Shown here one piece after another: positions 1 to 8,000 of a stretch of DNA of 15,758 bases; positions within the stretch are counted from its first letter, which is position 1; every line of letters begins with the position of its first letter. The notes beneath the pieces are model-generated. The model saw only the letters and a program-made list of their open reading frames with translations. It did not search any database and was not told the origin of the DNA. The position numbers and the translations under genes were made by a program. Source of the stretch: Treponema sp. (lineage in GTDB: Bacteria > Spirochaetota > Spirochaetia > Treponematales > Breznakiellaceae); NCBI GenBank assembly GCA_031278025.1, contig JAITLF010000082.1, positions 1-15,758 on the forward strand. The letters are read 5' to 3'.

Positions 1-1
1 G

Positions 2-511
2 TATGCCAATGCGTACTATAACCGGGGCGCCGCCTATGCCGGCAAAGAGGAGTATGACAAGGCCATAGCGGACTACGATCAGGCGCTGCGCCTCGACCCC
101 AATCGTGCCGAAGCCTACAATAACCGGGGCATCGCCTATGCCGGCAAAGAGGAGTATGACACGGCCATAGCGGACTACGATCGGGCGCTGCGCCTCGACC
201 CCAATCGTGCCAATGCCCACAATAACCGGGGCATCGCCTATGCCGGCAAAGGGGAGTATGACAAGGCCATAGCGGACTACGATCAGGCGTTGCGCCTCGA
301 CCCCAATGATGCCACGGCCTGCTATAACCGGGGCAACGCCTATGCCCACAAAGGAGAGTATGACAAGGCCATAGCGGACTACGATCGGGCGCTGCGGCTC
401 AACCCCACGTATGCCAATGCGTACTATAACCGGGGCGCCGCCCGCGCTGGGAAAGGGGATTACGCCCGCGCCCGTGCGGACTGGGAAAAGGCGGTGCAGA
501 TCAACCCCAAT
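2..511 (+). repeat. 102-bp tandem repeats inside the TPR gene
   Basis: Five consecutive 102-bp units begin at 2, 104, 206, 308 and 410, each encoding one 34-residue TPR. Units 2 and 3 differ at about 7 of 102 bases. The head of unit 1 (tatgccaatgcgtactataa) recurs exactly at the head of unit 5 at 410. The similarity reaches synonymous positions, so the units are recent copies and copy number may vary between strains. More copies probably lie upstream of the window. Confidence 0.85.
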
Positions 512-562
512 CACGTCCAGGCACGGGGCAATCTTGAAGTCCTGCGGCGCATGGGCTATTGA
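2..562 (+). CDS. TPR-repeat protein, 3' part (5' end outside window)
   Basis: The frame is open from the window edge to the TGA at 560-562, so the gene starts upstream and only about 186 codons are visible. The visible protein is five complete 34-residue TPR units and half of a sixth. Each has the pattern NRGxAYAxKGEYDKAIADYDxALRLDPN, with the usual TPR small and aromatic positions (G8, Y11, A20, P32). The last full unit drifts (GDYARARADWEKAVQINPNH) and the protein ends soon after in EVLRRMGY, typical of a terminal capping repeat. TPR arrays are protein-protein interaction scaffolds; no catalytic domain is visible, so the function is unknown. The units are almost identical at DNA level, which suggests recent duplication. 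An internal ATG at 290 is not a sensible start because the repeats continue upstream of it. Confidence 0.85.
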   Translation, partial: YANAYYNRGAAYAGKEEYDKAIADYDQALRLDPNRAEAYNNRGIAYAGKEEYDTAIADYDRALRLDPNRANAHNNRGIAYAGKGEYDKAIADYDQALRLDPNDATACYNRGNAYAHKGEYDKAIADYDRALRLNPTYANAYYNRGAARAGKGDYARARADWEKAVQINPNHVQARGNLEVLRRMGY

Positions 563-778
563 GGGGAGGCCGGGCGCGGGCTATTGAGCGGGCGGCGGCA
601 ATACGCCGCATAACGCGCCCCGGCAGAAGGCGGCCCAGGGTCCCGTTGCGGCTGAATGCAAAGCAAGAAGTCTTAACGGGCACCCGCGGGAGCCTTCCCC
701 CGCCGTATGCTTTCCTAATGGCAAAACCGCGAATTCAAACATTGACACGGCGGGGAATATTCTTCAAACTGTTAGCAT

Positions 779-1171
779 ATGACCCAAGCTTTGGAAGATT
801 ATCTCGAAATGGTTAGTTTTCTCGCGGATGACGGGGCTGTCCGGGTAACGGATATTGCCTCCCGGCTGGGCGTATCCAAGCCTTCGGTGTTGAACGCGCT
901 TAAAAACCTGGAAGATGAGGGGCTTCTTGAGCATGAGCGGTACCGCGGCGTTACGCTGACCCAAACCGGCATAGTCCTGGCGGCGGAGATACGCCAGCGT
1001 CATCATGTCCTGGCCGCTTTTCTCCGGGATGTGGTCGGGGTGGATGCCGAAACCGCCGAAAAAGATGCCTGTAAAATGGAACACATACTTTCAGAGGTAA
1101 CGTTGGAAAAGATGAAGGCCCTGATCCCTGTCCGCCGTAAAAAGAAAAAAGTTACCCCCCCGTCTTCATAA
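779..1171 (+). CDS. DtxR/MntR-family metal-dependent transcriptional repressor
   Basis: This 130-residue protein has the DtxR/MntR layout. A winged helix-turn-helix occupies residues 1-65 (VRVTDIASRLGVSKPSVLNA is the HTH, ERYRGVTLTQTG the wing), followed by the metal-binding/dimerisation helices at 66-112. It lacks the C-terminal SH3 domain of DtxR and ends in a basic RRKKKKK tail. Aligned by eye to B. subtilis MntR, the expected ligands are Asp7, Glu10, His75, Glu101 and His102, but the position of MntR Glu99 is Cys98, as in DtxR. Proteins of this type repress Mn or Fe uptake genes when metal is bound. No transporter lies beside it here, so the target is unknown. No good ribosome-binding site precedes the ATG. 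A TTGACA at 742-747 is a possible -35 box, but no convincing -10 follows at normal spacing. Confidence 0.85.
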   Translation: MTQALEDYLEMVSFLADDGAVRVTDIASRLGVSKPSVLNALKNLEDEGLLEHERYRGVTLTQTGIVLAAEIRQRHHVLAAFLRDVVGVDAETAEKDACKMEHILSEVTLEKMKALIPVRRKKKKVTPPSS

Positions 1172-1182
1172 CGTTATCTTAC

Positions 1183-2058
1183 GTGGCGTTTGTAAACGAA
1201 GCCTTTGAAGCCTACTACCGCGCTTGTTTCGGATCCCGATGGGAATCTCTGCGGCAATGCCTCCTGAAAAACGCCGGGGCCGTCCCCTATACCGGAGGAC
1301 GCGCCGCCCTCCTCACTGCGCCCTATCTTCTTGATCGGTCTTCCATCCTGGCGGCCCAGTCCCTCCGGCTCCCGGCGGAAGGGCTCATCCTGGATGCCTG
1401 CGCCGCTCCGGGAGGCAAGTCCCTGGTGATAGCCTCCAATATGAGCGGGGAAACCCGCCTTCTGTCCAACGAGCTTTCCCGCGAAAGGCGGCGCAGGCTG
1501 GCAAAGGTTCTGGACGGACACCTGGACGCCGCCCTTCGGGAGCGGGTACAGGTGTCCGGGTTTGACGCCGCAGCCCTGGCGGGTAAAAAAAGAGCGCATG
1601 AACGGTTTGACGCCCTGCTCCTGGACGTCCCCTGCTCAAGCGAGGCCCATGTACTCCAAAACCCGGCGGCCCTGGCGCAATGGACACGCGCCCGCCCCCG
1701 GTTCCTTGCCAAACGGCAGTGGGCCCTCCTCTCGGCGGCCTTCCTGCTCCTGCGTCCCGGCGGGTCTTTAGTCTACGTTACCTGCGCCCTCTCTCCCGAC
1801 GAAAACGACGGGGTGGTTTCCCGGCTCCGGGAAAAATACCGGGATGCCGTTAGCCCCGACGCGCCGGACTTTCCGGAAGGGGAAGAAACCCTTTACGGGC
1901 GGCTGCTCCTTCCGGATCAGGCGGACGGCATGGGTCCCATGTACGTGGCCCGGTTCAGGAAAGGCGTTGTCAGTCCCGGTAGTAATCCACCCGGCGGAGG
2001 AAAAGACCCTGGGGCGGCAGGGTGGGACCAGCGCGGCTCCGGTCGCCGGAACGGATGA
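1183..2058 (+). CDS. RsmB/NOP2/Sun-family RNA (cytosine-5) methyltransferase
   Basis: SAM-dependent RNA m5C methyltransferase. Motif I, the SAM-binding loop, is DACAAPGGKS at residues 71-80. Motif IV is DVPCSS with Cys151. Motif VI is YVTCALSPDEND with Cys201. The two cysteines are the catalytic/release pair of this family. At 291 residues it lacks the N-terminal NusB-like RNA-binding domain of RsmB. The opening FEAYYRACFGSRWESLRQCL resembles NSUN3/NSUN4-type enzymes, so the substrate (rRNA or tRNA) cannot be assigned. The start is GTG at 1183, 11 bases after the regulator's stop, with no clear Shine-Dalgarno; the two genes are probably cotranscribed. The family normally ends near VARFRK (residue 260). 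About 31 extra residues, rich in Gly and Pro, come from reading antisense into truA, so the tail is probably non-functional. Confidence 0.88.
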   Translation: MAFVNEAFEAYYRACFGSRWESLRQCLLKNAGAVPYTGGRAALLTAPYLLDRSSILAAQSLRLPAEGLILDACAAPGGKSLVIASNMSGETRLLSNELSRERRRRLAKVLDGHLDAALRERVQVSGFDAAALAGKKRAHERFDALLLDVPCSSEAHVLQNPAALAQWTRARPRFLAKRQWALLSAAFLLLRPGGSLVYVTCALSPDENDGVVSRLREKYRDAVSPDAPDFPEGEETLYGRLLLPDQADGMGPMYVARFRKGVVSPGSNPPGGGKDPGAAGWDQRGSGRRNG

Positions 2059-2749
2059 GATCCGCCACTTCGTCCGGGGGCAGCCCCCGCTCCTCGCAGT
2101 AAAGCAGGGTTCCCCCTATGGACCGGACCATCTTCCAGAGGAAGGCGTTGGCGCGTATCTCGAACACCAGGACATCCCCTTCGATAAAAAACCAGGCGTG
2201 GGTGATGTAACGGCTCCGCGACTTGCAGGAATCCCGCAGGCTGGCAAAGACAGAACAGTCAGTCTCCCCCCTAAGCAGGCGGGCGTAGTCGTTGAGGAGG
2301 GAGATCCGGGGGTACCGCCAAAGCGGAAGGGCGTACCTGATTTCGTGGGGGAAGGGAGGGCGGCCCAAGATGAAGCGGTACTGGTAGGTCCGGAACTTGG
2401 CGTCGAAACGGGCGTGGAAGTCTTCGCGGGTTTCCCGTCCTTCCAGGATACGGACTTCACGGGGAAGGAGGCTATTAAGAGCCGGAACAAAGCGGCGCCC
2501 TTCCATGCCCGCAATACCGGTGTAGAAGTTGGCCACTTGGCCGGTAGCATGGACCCCCGCATCGGTACGGCCGGAACCGGTAAGAGCTACAGGCTTCTTG
2601 TGAAGCCGTTCCAAAGCGGCTTCAATGACGCCCTGAACGGTAGCGTTTTCCGGCGAACCCTGACGCTGCCAGCCGGAAAACCCGGCGCCGTCATAGGCGA
2701 TAAGGAGCCTGATGTTTCGCAGGGGACCGCCTGACGTCCCGGTCATCAT
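1970..2749 (-). CDS. truA: tRNA pseudouridine(38-40) synthase TruA
   Basis: TruA isomerises uridines 38-40 in the anticodon arm of tRNAs to pseudouridine. The 259-residue protein carries the family landmarks. These are LIAYDGAGFSGWQRQ near the N-terminus, the catalytic-loop motif SGRTDAGVHATGQVANF with nucleophile Asp63, KFRTYQYRFI in the middle, and FLWKMVRSIGGTLL in the C-terminal half. Length matches the family (E. coli about 270). The start ATG at 2749-2747 overlaps the TGA of the upstream DUF2225 gene (ATGA), which implies translational coupling; a second ATG follows immediately. It is the last visible gene of the minus-strand operon, and its 3' 89 bases overlap the convergent methyltransferase gene. 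Confidence 0.96.
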   Translation of the reverse strand: MMTGTSGGPLRNIRLLIAYDGAGFSGWQRQGSPENATVQGVIEAALERLHKKPVALTGSGRTDAGVHATGQVANFYTGIAGMEGRRFVPALNSLLPREVRILEGRETREDFHARFDAKFRTYQYRFILGRPPFPHEIRYALPLWRYPRISLLNDYARLLRGETDCSVFASLRDSCKSRSRYITHAWFFIEGDVLVFEIRANAFLWKMVRSIGGTLLYCEERGLPPDEVADLIRSGDRSRAGPTLPPQGLFLRRVDYYRD

Positions 2750-3606
2750 TCATCGGTCTCGTTTAGTTCTTGACTGAGGCTATTGTAGAGATTCCGAGCA
2801 TGTTCCAGAAGGGGGCCCGGTTTATTTTTGGAAGTCTTGCCCAGGCCGAATATCTTCGCGATGGTACGTTTCGCATCCCCCAGGGCAGCGCGCCATTCTT
2901 CCGCATTATTCCGGGCGCCGTACTTGAGCTTGAGAAGGCCGTAAAGGTAGAGCACTCCTTCATAGGAATAATTTTTATCCGTATCCGGGCCGAATATATT
3001 GGCTGCCGACAAGGTTTCCGTACCTTGCTGTTCCCGCTGTATTGCTTCGGAATAGAAAAACTGGGCTTTCTTCTTAAAAAGCAAGGCAACCCAGCCGTAA
3101 TGCTGGCCGGGATACTTCTCATCCATGTCTTCCAAAAGCCACCCGGTCCGCAGGGCCGCAATGCCCTGCTTAATCGTGGGGGAAAATTCTTTGGGATAGT
3201 AATCGTAACATCGGACCACAAGGTATAAAGACGCCGCCCCGCTGATAAGATTCCGGGGTTTATAAAAATCAACCTGGGGAAAAATACGCCTCACATCGGC
3301 CATGCGTTTATCCTCATCCGCAAGGACCTGGTTTTTGGCCGCCTTGGGAAAGCTGGAGAAATCCTTATCCATAGAGGCAAACCAACATTCGGGGCATACG
3401 ATGGCCGCATAAGCCAAAGGGTAAACCTCCCCGTATTTTGCGGAAGGCAGGTAAAGACGGCGAAGTTCGTCGGTAAGTTCCCCGGCAATAAGACGGCCGC
3501 TGCCCGATCGAAGTTCTTCCCGGCGGAAAGCGGTTTGGCAAACCGGGCAGACATACTTCTCTTTTGACATAAACGATAATTTTAATTCTCGGTCATCTCC
3601 ACTCAT
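2746..3606 (-). CDS. DUF2225 family protein with two CxxC zinc-ribbon motifs
   Basis: From the chosen start this is 286 residues. Two Cys pairs, CPVC at 20-23 and CPEC at 71-74, probably bind zinc or another metal and sit at the N-terminus as in DUF2225 proteins. The rest is helical, with TPR-like segments (for example YYPKEFSPTIKQGIAALRTG and VLYLYGLLKLKYG). No signal peptide or membrane segment is seen, so it is probably cytoplasmic. The biochemical role of DUF2225 is not known. The frame extends to a GTG at 3621, but the ATG at 3606 has a proper TTAGGAG Shine-Dalgarno just upstream and is preferred. The gene sits between acpS (30-base gap) and truA (4-base overlap) in one operon. Confidence 0.85.
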   Translation of the reverse strand: MSGDDRELKLSFMSKEKYVCPVCQTAFRREELRSGSGRLIAGELTDELRRLYLPSAKYGEVYPLAYAAIVCPECWFASMDKDFSSFPKAAKNQVLADEDKRMADVRRIFPQVDFYKPRNLISGAASLYLVVRCYDYYPKEFSPTIKQGIAALRTGWLLEDMDEKYPGQHYGWVALLFKKKAQFFYSEAIQREQQGTETLSAANIFGPDTDKNYSYEGVLYLYGLLKLKYGARNNAEEWRAALGDAKRTIAKIFGLGKTSKNKPGPLLEHARNLYNSLSQELNETDE

Positions 3607-3636
3607 TGAAACTCCTAACACGTTCCCGGCGGGCGT

Positions 3637-4011
3637 TTATCCCGCCTCAAGAACAACCATGGCTATCGCGTTATCCCGCTCATGGGTCAACGAAAGATGT
3701 ATTCTGTCGGCCCCGCATCGTTGCAAGGCCGCAAGGGCGGTCCCAAATATCCCGATTTCCGGCCTTCCGTTATGGCGATTCACCACCATGATGTCTTTCA
3801 ACACTATCCCCGCAAGTCCCGTCCCCAGGGCCTTGCCAAAGGCCTCCTTCGCGGCAAACCGGGCCGCCAGGGACAGTTCCGCAGCGGCCCCCTTAGCAAG
3901 GGCCGACGAAAGTTCATCGGGGTGAAAATACCGTTCAGGCAAGCCCGGTATCCTGAGCCACCGCTTTAACCGGTCAACATGAACCACATCTACGCCTATA
4001 CCGACTATCAT
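3637..4011 (-). CDS. acpS: holo-[acyl-carrier-protein] synthase AcpS
   Basis: AcpS transfers 4'-phosphopantetheine from CoA to the serine of apo-ACP, switching on fatty-acid synthesis. The 124-residue length is normal for the AcpS-type transferases. The diagnostic motifs are GIGVDVVHVDRL at residues 4-15, with metal ligand Asp8, and RFAAKEAFGKALGTG at 51-65, with Glu56 and Lys60. The C-terminal HLSLTHERDNAIAMVV is the usual strand-and-helix signature. The start ATG overlaps the cdaR stop (ATGA), so translation is likely coupled. Confidence 0.97.
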   Translation of the reverse strand: MIVGIGVDVVHVDRLKRWLRIPGLPERYFHPDELSSALAKGAAAELSLAARFAAKEAFGKALGTGLAGIVLKDIMVVNRHNGRPEIGIFGTALAALQRCGADRIHLSLTHERDNAIAMVVLEAG

Positions 4012-5036
4012 AGCTGCTCATCCTCGATCTGGTCCCCGTCATTTTTCCCGTTCTCTCCGTCCTCCCCGTTCAGGGGAACGGCCGTAACATCCACGGATGG
4101 AGGAACGACGCTGCCGATCAGGGTGAAAGACTGGGGGATGTCCGCCTGAACCGGCAGGGTATACACGCCGCCTTCGGTGATGAGGGAACAATCCACGTAC
4201 AGGATGTCCATCCCGGGCTCAAAGGACTCAATCTCGCTTTGAGGCCCTTCAATGCGTATGTTCCCAGTTTCCACCGCCACAGTCCCCTCAAAGTCCCCGC
4301 TAAGACCGCGAATTCCAATAGACAAACCTTCAAAACTCCGTATCATGATGTATTGTCTAACCAGTCCCCGGAATTCGGTTATCCCATCCCCCCGGATAAT
4401 CAGCAGGGGGTCCCGGTTTATAATGTGTACTGTGACGGTAAAATCTTCGCTTCGCCCGCCCAGATCGATAACCCCGGTGTATAATTCCGAAAGGCCGCTC
4501 ATACGCCGCAGCGGGCCGTCCACCACCACCTGAGTAGGGGTCAGGGTGCGGGACACCAACTCATATCCTTCCGCCAACTCCCCCTGGATATCGGGTTTCA
4601 GGGGGACATACTTGCTGATCTTCCGATCCAACTCAATAGAGACTTCCGGGGGGTCCACGCTGATTTCCAGGGGATCAACCCCCAGGGCTGTCCCCTCCCG
4701 GCGAACCTGTACCGGCACCCGGTACACCCCTTCGGCAGTGTACTTGGAAAGGTCCAGGTAAACATCAATGTCATCCTCCAATATGGGATAGATGCTGTTT
4801 GCCTCCCCCCGCAGAGTAACCCGGACCATACGGGGATAAGAGCTGGCGTGAACCAGATTTCCGCTCATTTTTTCTATCCGCAAGGGGGCTGAAAAAAACC
4901 GGTTCTCCAAAAGGCTTGTACGGTGAAACACAAAAAGAATAACCGCCAGGGCCACTGAGAGGACCTTAACATGCCAGTTCGCGGCAATTTTGGCAAGAAT
5001 TTTTTCGCTGTTCCAGAATGTCTTTTTTTTCATCAT
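4008..5036 (-). CDS. cdaR: YbbR/CdaR-type protein, membrane-anchored regulator of diadenylate cyclase
   Basis: The 342-residue protein has an N-terminal cytoplasmic stretch, one membrane helix at about residues 23-38 (VKVLSVALAVILFVF), and an extracytoplasmic part with several YbbR-type beta repeats. Typical repeat elements are VRVTLRGEANSIYPIL, DIDVYLDLSKYTAEGVYRVP, VVVDGPLRRM and IRIEGPQSEIESFEP. The C-terminus is a low-complexity acidic Gly/Asn tail of about 20 residues. In Firmicutes CdaR binds and tunes CdaA and is encoded next to it. The same order here, with a 5-base gap after cdaA, supports the assignment. Two tandem ATGs at 5036 and 5033 leave the exact start open by one codon; the Shine-Dalgarno is weak. 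Confidence 0.9.
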   Translation of the reverse strand: MMKKKTFWNSEKILAKIAANWHVKVLSVALAVILFVFHRTSLLENRFFSAPLRIEKMSGNLVHASSYPRMVRVTLRGEANSIYPILEDDIDVYLDLSKYTAEGVYRVPVQVRREGTALGVDPLEISVDPPEVSIELDRKISKYVPLKPDIQGELAEGYELVSRTLTPTQVVVDGPLRRMSGLSELYTGVIDLGGRSEDFTVTVHIINRDPLLIIRGDGITEFRGLVRQYIMIRSFEGLSIGIRGLSGDFEGTVAVETGNIRIEGPQSEIESFEPGMDILYVDCSLITEGGVYTLPVQADIPQSFTLIGSVVPPSVDVTAVPLNGEDGENGKNDGDQIEDEQL

Positions 5037-5041
5037 TACTT

Positions 5042-5911
5042 CTATTCTGCCTGCATAGCGTCTAAAGCCGCAGCCGGCAAACCAGCCGTATCGCTTTCAC
5101 GGGGATCCATACCTTCCGCCGGGGTTCCGTCCGGGGCGGCGCCCCGGACGCCCCGGTCCAAAAGTTCCCTCAGTTTACGGGTCGCCTCTATAGGGGACAG
5201 GTCGTAGTAGAGTTTCCCATCGTAGGCCAGGGAAATAGCCCCAGTCTCTTCGGAAACCACCAAAATCACCGCATCGCTCTGTTCCGACATCCCCAGGGAA
5301 GCCCGGTGCCGGGTTCCAAAACTCTTCCTGATGTCCTGCTGTTCCGACAGCGGAAGGAAGCATCCCGCCGCCACAATGCGGCCGTTCTGTATAATCATAG
5401 CCCCGTCGTGAAGGGGGGTATCGAATTCAAAAACGGTAACGATCAGACTGGATGATATTTCCGCATTCAGTCTGGTTCCTGTATCGACAATGTTCCTTAG
5501 ATTGACCCGCCGGGGGAAAACCACCAGGGCGCCCCGTTTCTGCTGAGACAGGATCTCCGCCGCGGTAACCACCGCTTCAAGCTGGCCTATACGGGGCTTG
5601 CTGCCGGGCCTGAATAATTCCCCCTGCCCCAGCCGTATGATGATCTTCCGCAGCTCAGGCTGAAACACAATAGCTATAGCGATAAAAAGCCCCGGGGCCA
5701 TCTTGTCTAAGATCCATTGAAGGGTGGTCAACTTGAATAAGTACGCAACCCCGTACACCAGGGCCAGCAGTCCCGCTCCTCTAACAAGCTGCGCCGCCTG
5801 GGTTTTTATCAAAAGCTCGTAGGCTTTATAGAGTAAAAACGCCAGGATCGCAATGTCCAGGATAGGACGAAAAAAATCATACCCGGTCTGAAAGCGCTGA
5901 AACCATTCCAT
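5042..5911 (-). CDS. cdaA: Membrane diadenylate cyclase CdaA (c-di-AMP synthase)
   Basis: CdaA condenses two ATP into cyclic di-AMP, a second messenger for potassium, osmotic and cell-wall homeostasis. Three N-terminal membrane helices are visible, at about residues 16-35, 43-59 and 72-84, followed by FQPELRKIIIRLG. The DAC catalytic domain covers about 110-250. It has the DGA motif in TPLHDGAMII (Asp169-Ala171) and the RHR motif in GTRHRASLG (201-203), so it should be active. KRGALVVFPRRVNL aligns with the family's GALIVIER region but has an unusual Pro-Arg-Arg. About 35 residues after the domain are low-complexity Gly/Ala/Pro. AGGA lies 8 bases before the ATG, and the gene starts 13 bases after dxs. 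glmM, often third in cdaA-cdaR-glmM clusters, is absent here; acpS takes its place. Confidence 0.96.
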   Translation of the reverse strand: MEWFQRFQTGYDFFRPILDIAILAFLLYKAYELLIKTQAAQLVRGAGLLALVYGVAYLFKLTTLQWILDKMAPGLFIAIAIVFQPELRKIIIRLGQGELFRPGSKPRIGQLEAVVTAAEILSQQKRGALVVFPRRVNLRNIVDTGTRLNAEISSSLIVTVFEFDTPLHDGAMIIQNGRIVAAGCFLPLSEQQDIRKSFGTRHRASLGMSEQSDAVILVVSEETGAISLAYDGKLYYDLSPIEATRKLRELLDRGVRGAAPDGTPAEGMDPRESDTAGLPAAALDAMQAE

Positions 5912-5924
5912 GTGTTTAATCCTG

Positions 5925-7967
5925 TTATAAGAAGGAGGAAGCCGCGGACTTGCTCCGCACGTCCGGCCCTTCTACAGGGGCGTTGCCCTCATCGGTTTGG
6001 AACGGCCGCGTTTGATAAAAATAACCGGCATCGTTCTTTTCCGCAACGCGCCTCATAAGATCCCGGAATACATTCAACACGCGGGAAGCGATACCAGGAC
6101 CATCAAGGCCGTTGAAACGGAGGAGTTCTTCCCGGCTGCCCTGCGCGATAAAGCCTTCCTCTACCCCCAAAACCAGGATACGGGCAGGCGAATTCCGGCG
6201 GAGGGCGAGACCGGCGGCATATTCCCCAAAGCCGCCCTGGCGCATCCCCTCCTCAATGAAGGCAACCATCTTGTAGCGCCTGAGTATATCGCCAAGATAG
6301 TCTTCGTCTATGGGCTTGAGAAACCTGAGGTTATAAAGGTCCGCCCCTATGCCCCGGCGGGAAAGGAGTTCCGCCGCTTCCCGGACCTGGGGATAAAGGC
6401 CGCCGGTAAAGGCCAGGCACAGCGGAGCGTCTTCGCGGCGGATAAAGACCCCCCGGCCCTTTTCCAGGGGCAGGGAAAAGGCGGCTTCCTCATCCGGGCA
6501 GGCGGCTTTGGGGTAGCGGATCACCGAGGGACCCGGTTCGGCCAGAGCCCAGTCCAGCATGTTCCGGAGTTCCCCGCCGCCTGCGGGGGCCAGGATGGTC
6601 ATATTCGGAGCGGAGCGGAAGAGGCTGATGTCGAAGAGGCCCTGATGGGTCTCCCCGTCATCCCCAACAAAGCCCGACCGGTCCAGGGCGAATACCACCG
6701 GCAACCCCTGAAGGCTTGTATCGTGGATAACCTGATCCGCCGCACGCTGAATGAAGGTCGAATAAACAGCCGCTACGGGCCGCAGCCCCCGGGCGGCCAG
6801 CCCGGCGGCGAAAGTAACGGCGTGTGCTTCGGCAATACCCACGTCAAAGAACCGTTTGGGAAACTGGATTTTAAAGGGAGACAAGCCCGTCCCCTTCTCC
6901 ATAGCGGCGGTGATCGCCACTACCCTGCCGTCACGGGCGGCCGCTTCCCGCAAGGAAGCGCTGAAGGCCCCGGTAAAGGACATTCCCCCGCCGCCTGAGG
7001 AATCCCTGTCCCTGGCGCGGACGGCGCCTGGGATCAAACCGCCTGACACCGAAAAAGAAGAAACCCCGTGGTAACTGCCGGGATCGTCCTCGGCAAAGCC
7101 GTAACCCTTGCCCTTCCGGGTTATCACGTGGATAACCACCGGACGGCCGAGCTTTCTGACATCCCGAAACACCTGTTCCATCTGCTGGATATGGTGGCCC
7201 TCAATAGGCCCCACATACTCGAATCCCAAGTCCACAAAAAAATTATCGGTATAAAAGACCGCTTTAACCGCCCGTTTCATACGGACCACCAGATCGTAAA
7301 AGGCTTCGCCGATAATGGGCAGGCTCTTGGCCATGTCGTCAAATTTCCGGCGGAAACTCTGGTACCTGGCCTGCATACTCAGGCGGCTTAAGTATTTGGA
7401 AAGCCCCCCTACATTAGGGCCTATGGACATCTTATTGTCGTTGAGCACCACCACTAACGGGAGGGCAAGCTGCCCCGCATGAGACAGCGCTTCATAGGCA
7501 AGGCCGCCGGTCAGGGCGCCGTCGCCGATAACGGCCACAACCCGGCCATCTCCCCCCAGGATACGCTCGCCGGTAAGGAGCCCCAGGGCGGCGGAAATGG
7601 AGGTGGAGGCATGGCCGGTGTTGAACACATCGTGGGGGCTTTCGGAATGTTTGGGGAACCCCGCGATTCCGTTTGCCCGGCGGAGGGTCCCAAAGGCTTC
7701 AAACCGGCCGGTTAGCAGCTTATGCGTATAGCACTGGTGGCCCACATCCCAGACTATCTTGTCATGAGGAGACTGAAACACCCGGTGCAGGGCTATCGTC
7801 AGTTCCACGACCCCCAGATTAGAAGCCAGATGCCCCCCGTTCCGGCTGACGGTAGACACGATTACCCTGCGGATCTCGGCGGCCAACCCGTTTAATTCAG
7901 CGTCCGTAAGGTTTCTGATATCCTCCGGTCCCTTGATGCCGGATAAACGCAGGTTAGCCTGACGCAT
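5925..7967 (-). CDS. dxs: 1-deoxy-D-xylulose-5-phosphate synthase
   Basis: Dxs is the thiamine-diphosphate enzyme that joins pyruvate and glyceraldehyde-3-phosphate in the first step of the MEP isoprenoid pathway. Landmarks are GGHLASNLGVVELTIALH (His46), WDVGHQCYTHKLLTGR (His77) and FNTGHASTSISAALG (His119). The ThDP/Mg motif runs from GDGALTGGLAYEAL (148-) to LNDNKMSIGPNVG. The pyrimidine-domain motif is DVGIAEAHAVTFAAGLA, and a transketolase C-terminal domain ends near SRVLNVFRDL. The protein is 680 residues, longer than the usual 620-640; a hydrophilic tail of about 50 residues at the C-terminus accounts for most of this. The ATG at 7967 follows GTAGGGTGAT. Only about 33 bases separate the start from the terminator hairpin upstream, so dxs may depend on readthrough or on a promoter within that gap. 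Confidence 0.97.
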   Translation of the reverse strand: MRQANLRLSGIKGPEDIRNLTDAELNGLAAEIRRVIVSTVSRNGGHLASNLGVVELTIALHRVFQSPHDKIVWDVGHQCYTHKLLTGRFEAFGTLRRANGIAGFPKHSESPHDVFNTGHASTSISAALGLLTGERILGGDGRVVAVIGDGALTGGLAYEALSHAGQLALPLVVVLNDNKMSIGPNVGGLSKYLSRLSMQARYQSFRRKFDDMAKSLPIIGEAFYDLVVRMKRAVKAVFYTDNFFVDLGFEYVGPIEGHHIQQMEQVFRDVRKLGRPVVIHVITRKGKGYGFAEDDPGSYHGVSSFSVSGGLIPGAVRARDRDSSGGGGMSFTGAFSASLREAAARDGRVVAITAAMEKGTGLSPFKIQFPKRFFDVGIAEAHAVTFAAGLAARGLRPVAAVYSTFIQRAADQVIHDTSLQGLPVVFALDRSGFVGDDGETHQGLFDISLFRSAPNMTILAPAGGGELRNMLDWALAEPGPSVIRYPKAACPDEEAAFSLPLEKGRGVFIRREDAPLCLAFTGGLYPQVREAAELLSRRGIGADLYNLRFLKPIDEDYLGDILRRYKMVAFIEEGMRQGGFGEYAAGLALRRNSPARILVLGVEEGFIAQGSREELLRFNGLDGPGIASRVLNVFRDLMRRVAEKNDAGYFYQTRPFQTDEGNAPVEGPDVRSKSAASSFL

Positions 7968-8000
7968 ATAATCACCCTACCCCCAATCCACTTCTTTACG

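Noticed and set aside
592..609. GCGGCG/CGCCGC hairpin after the TPR gene
   Set aside because: No T-tract follows, so it is not a convincing terminator. The 563-778 gap otherwise shows a short direct repeat of GGGCTATTGAG (553 and 578) and an isolated TTGACA.
559..816. 85-codon plus-strand open frame between the TPR gene and the metal regulator
   Set aside because: Arg/Pro-rich translation with no family resemblance; it runs into the regulator gene in another frame.
1844..2734. 296-codon plus-strand open frame antisense to truA
   Set aside because: It begins inside the methyltransferase gene in another frame, has no ribosome-binding site and mirrors truA codons.
5997..6998. 333-codon plus-strand open frame antisense to dxs
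   Set aside because: Shadow frame: dxs on the other strand has full family motifs, and the antisense translation shows no recognisable domain.
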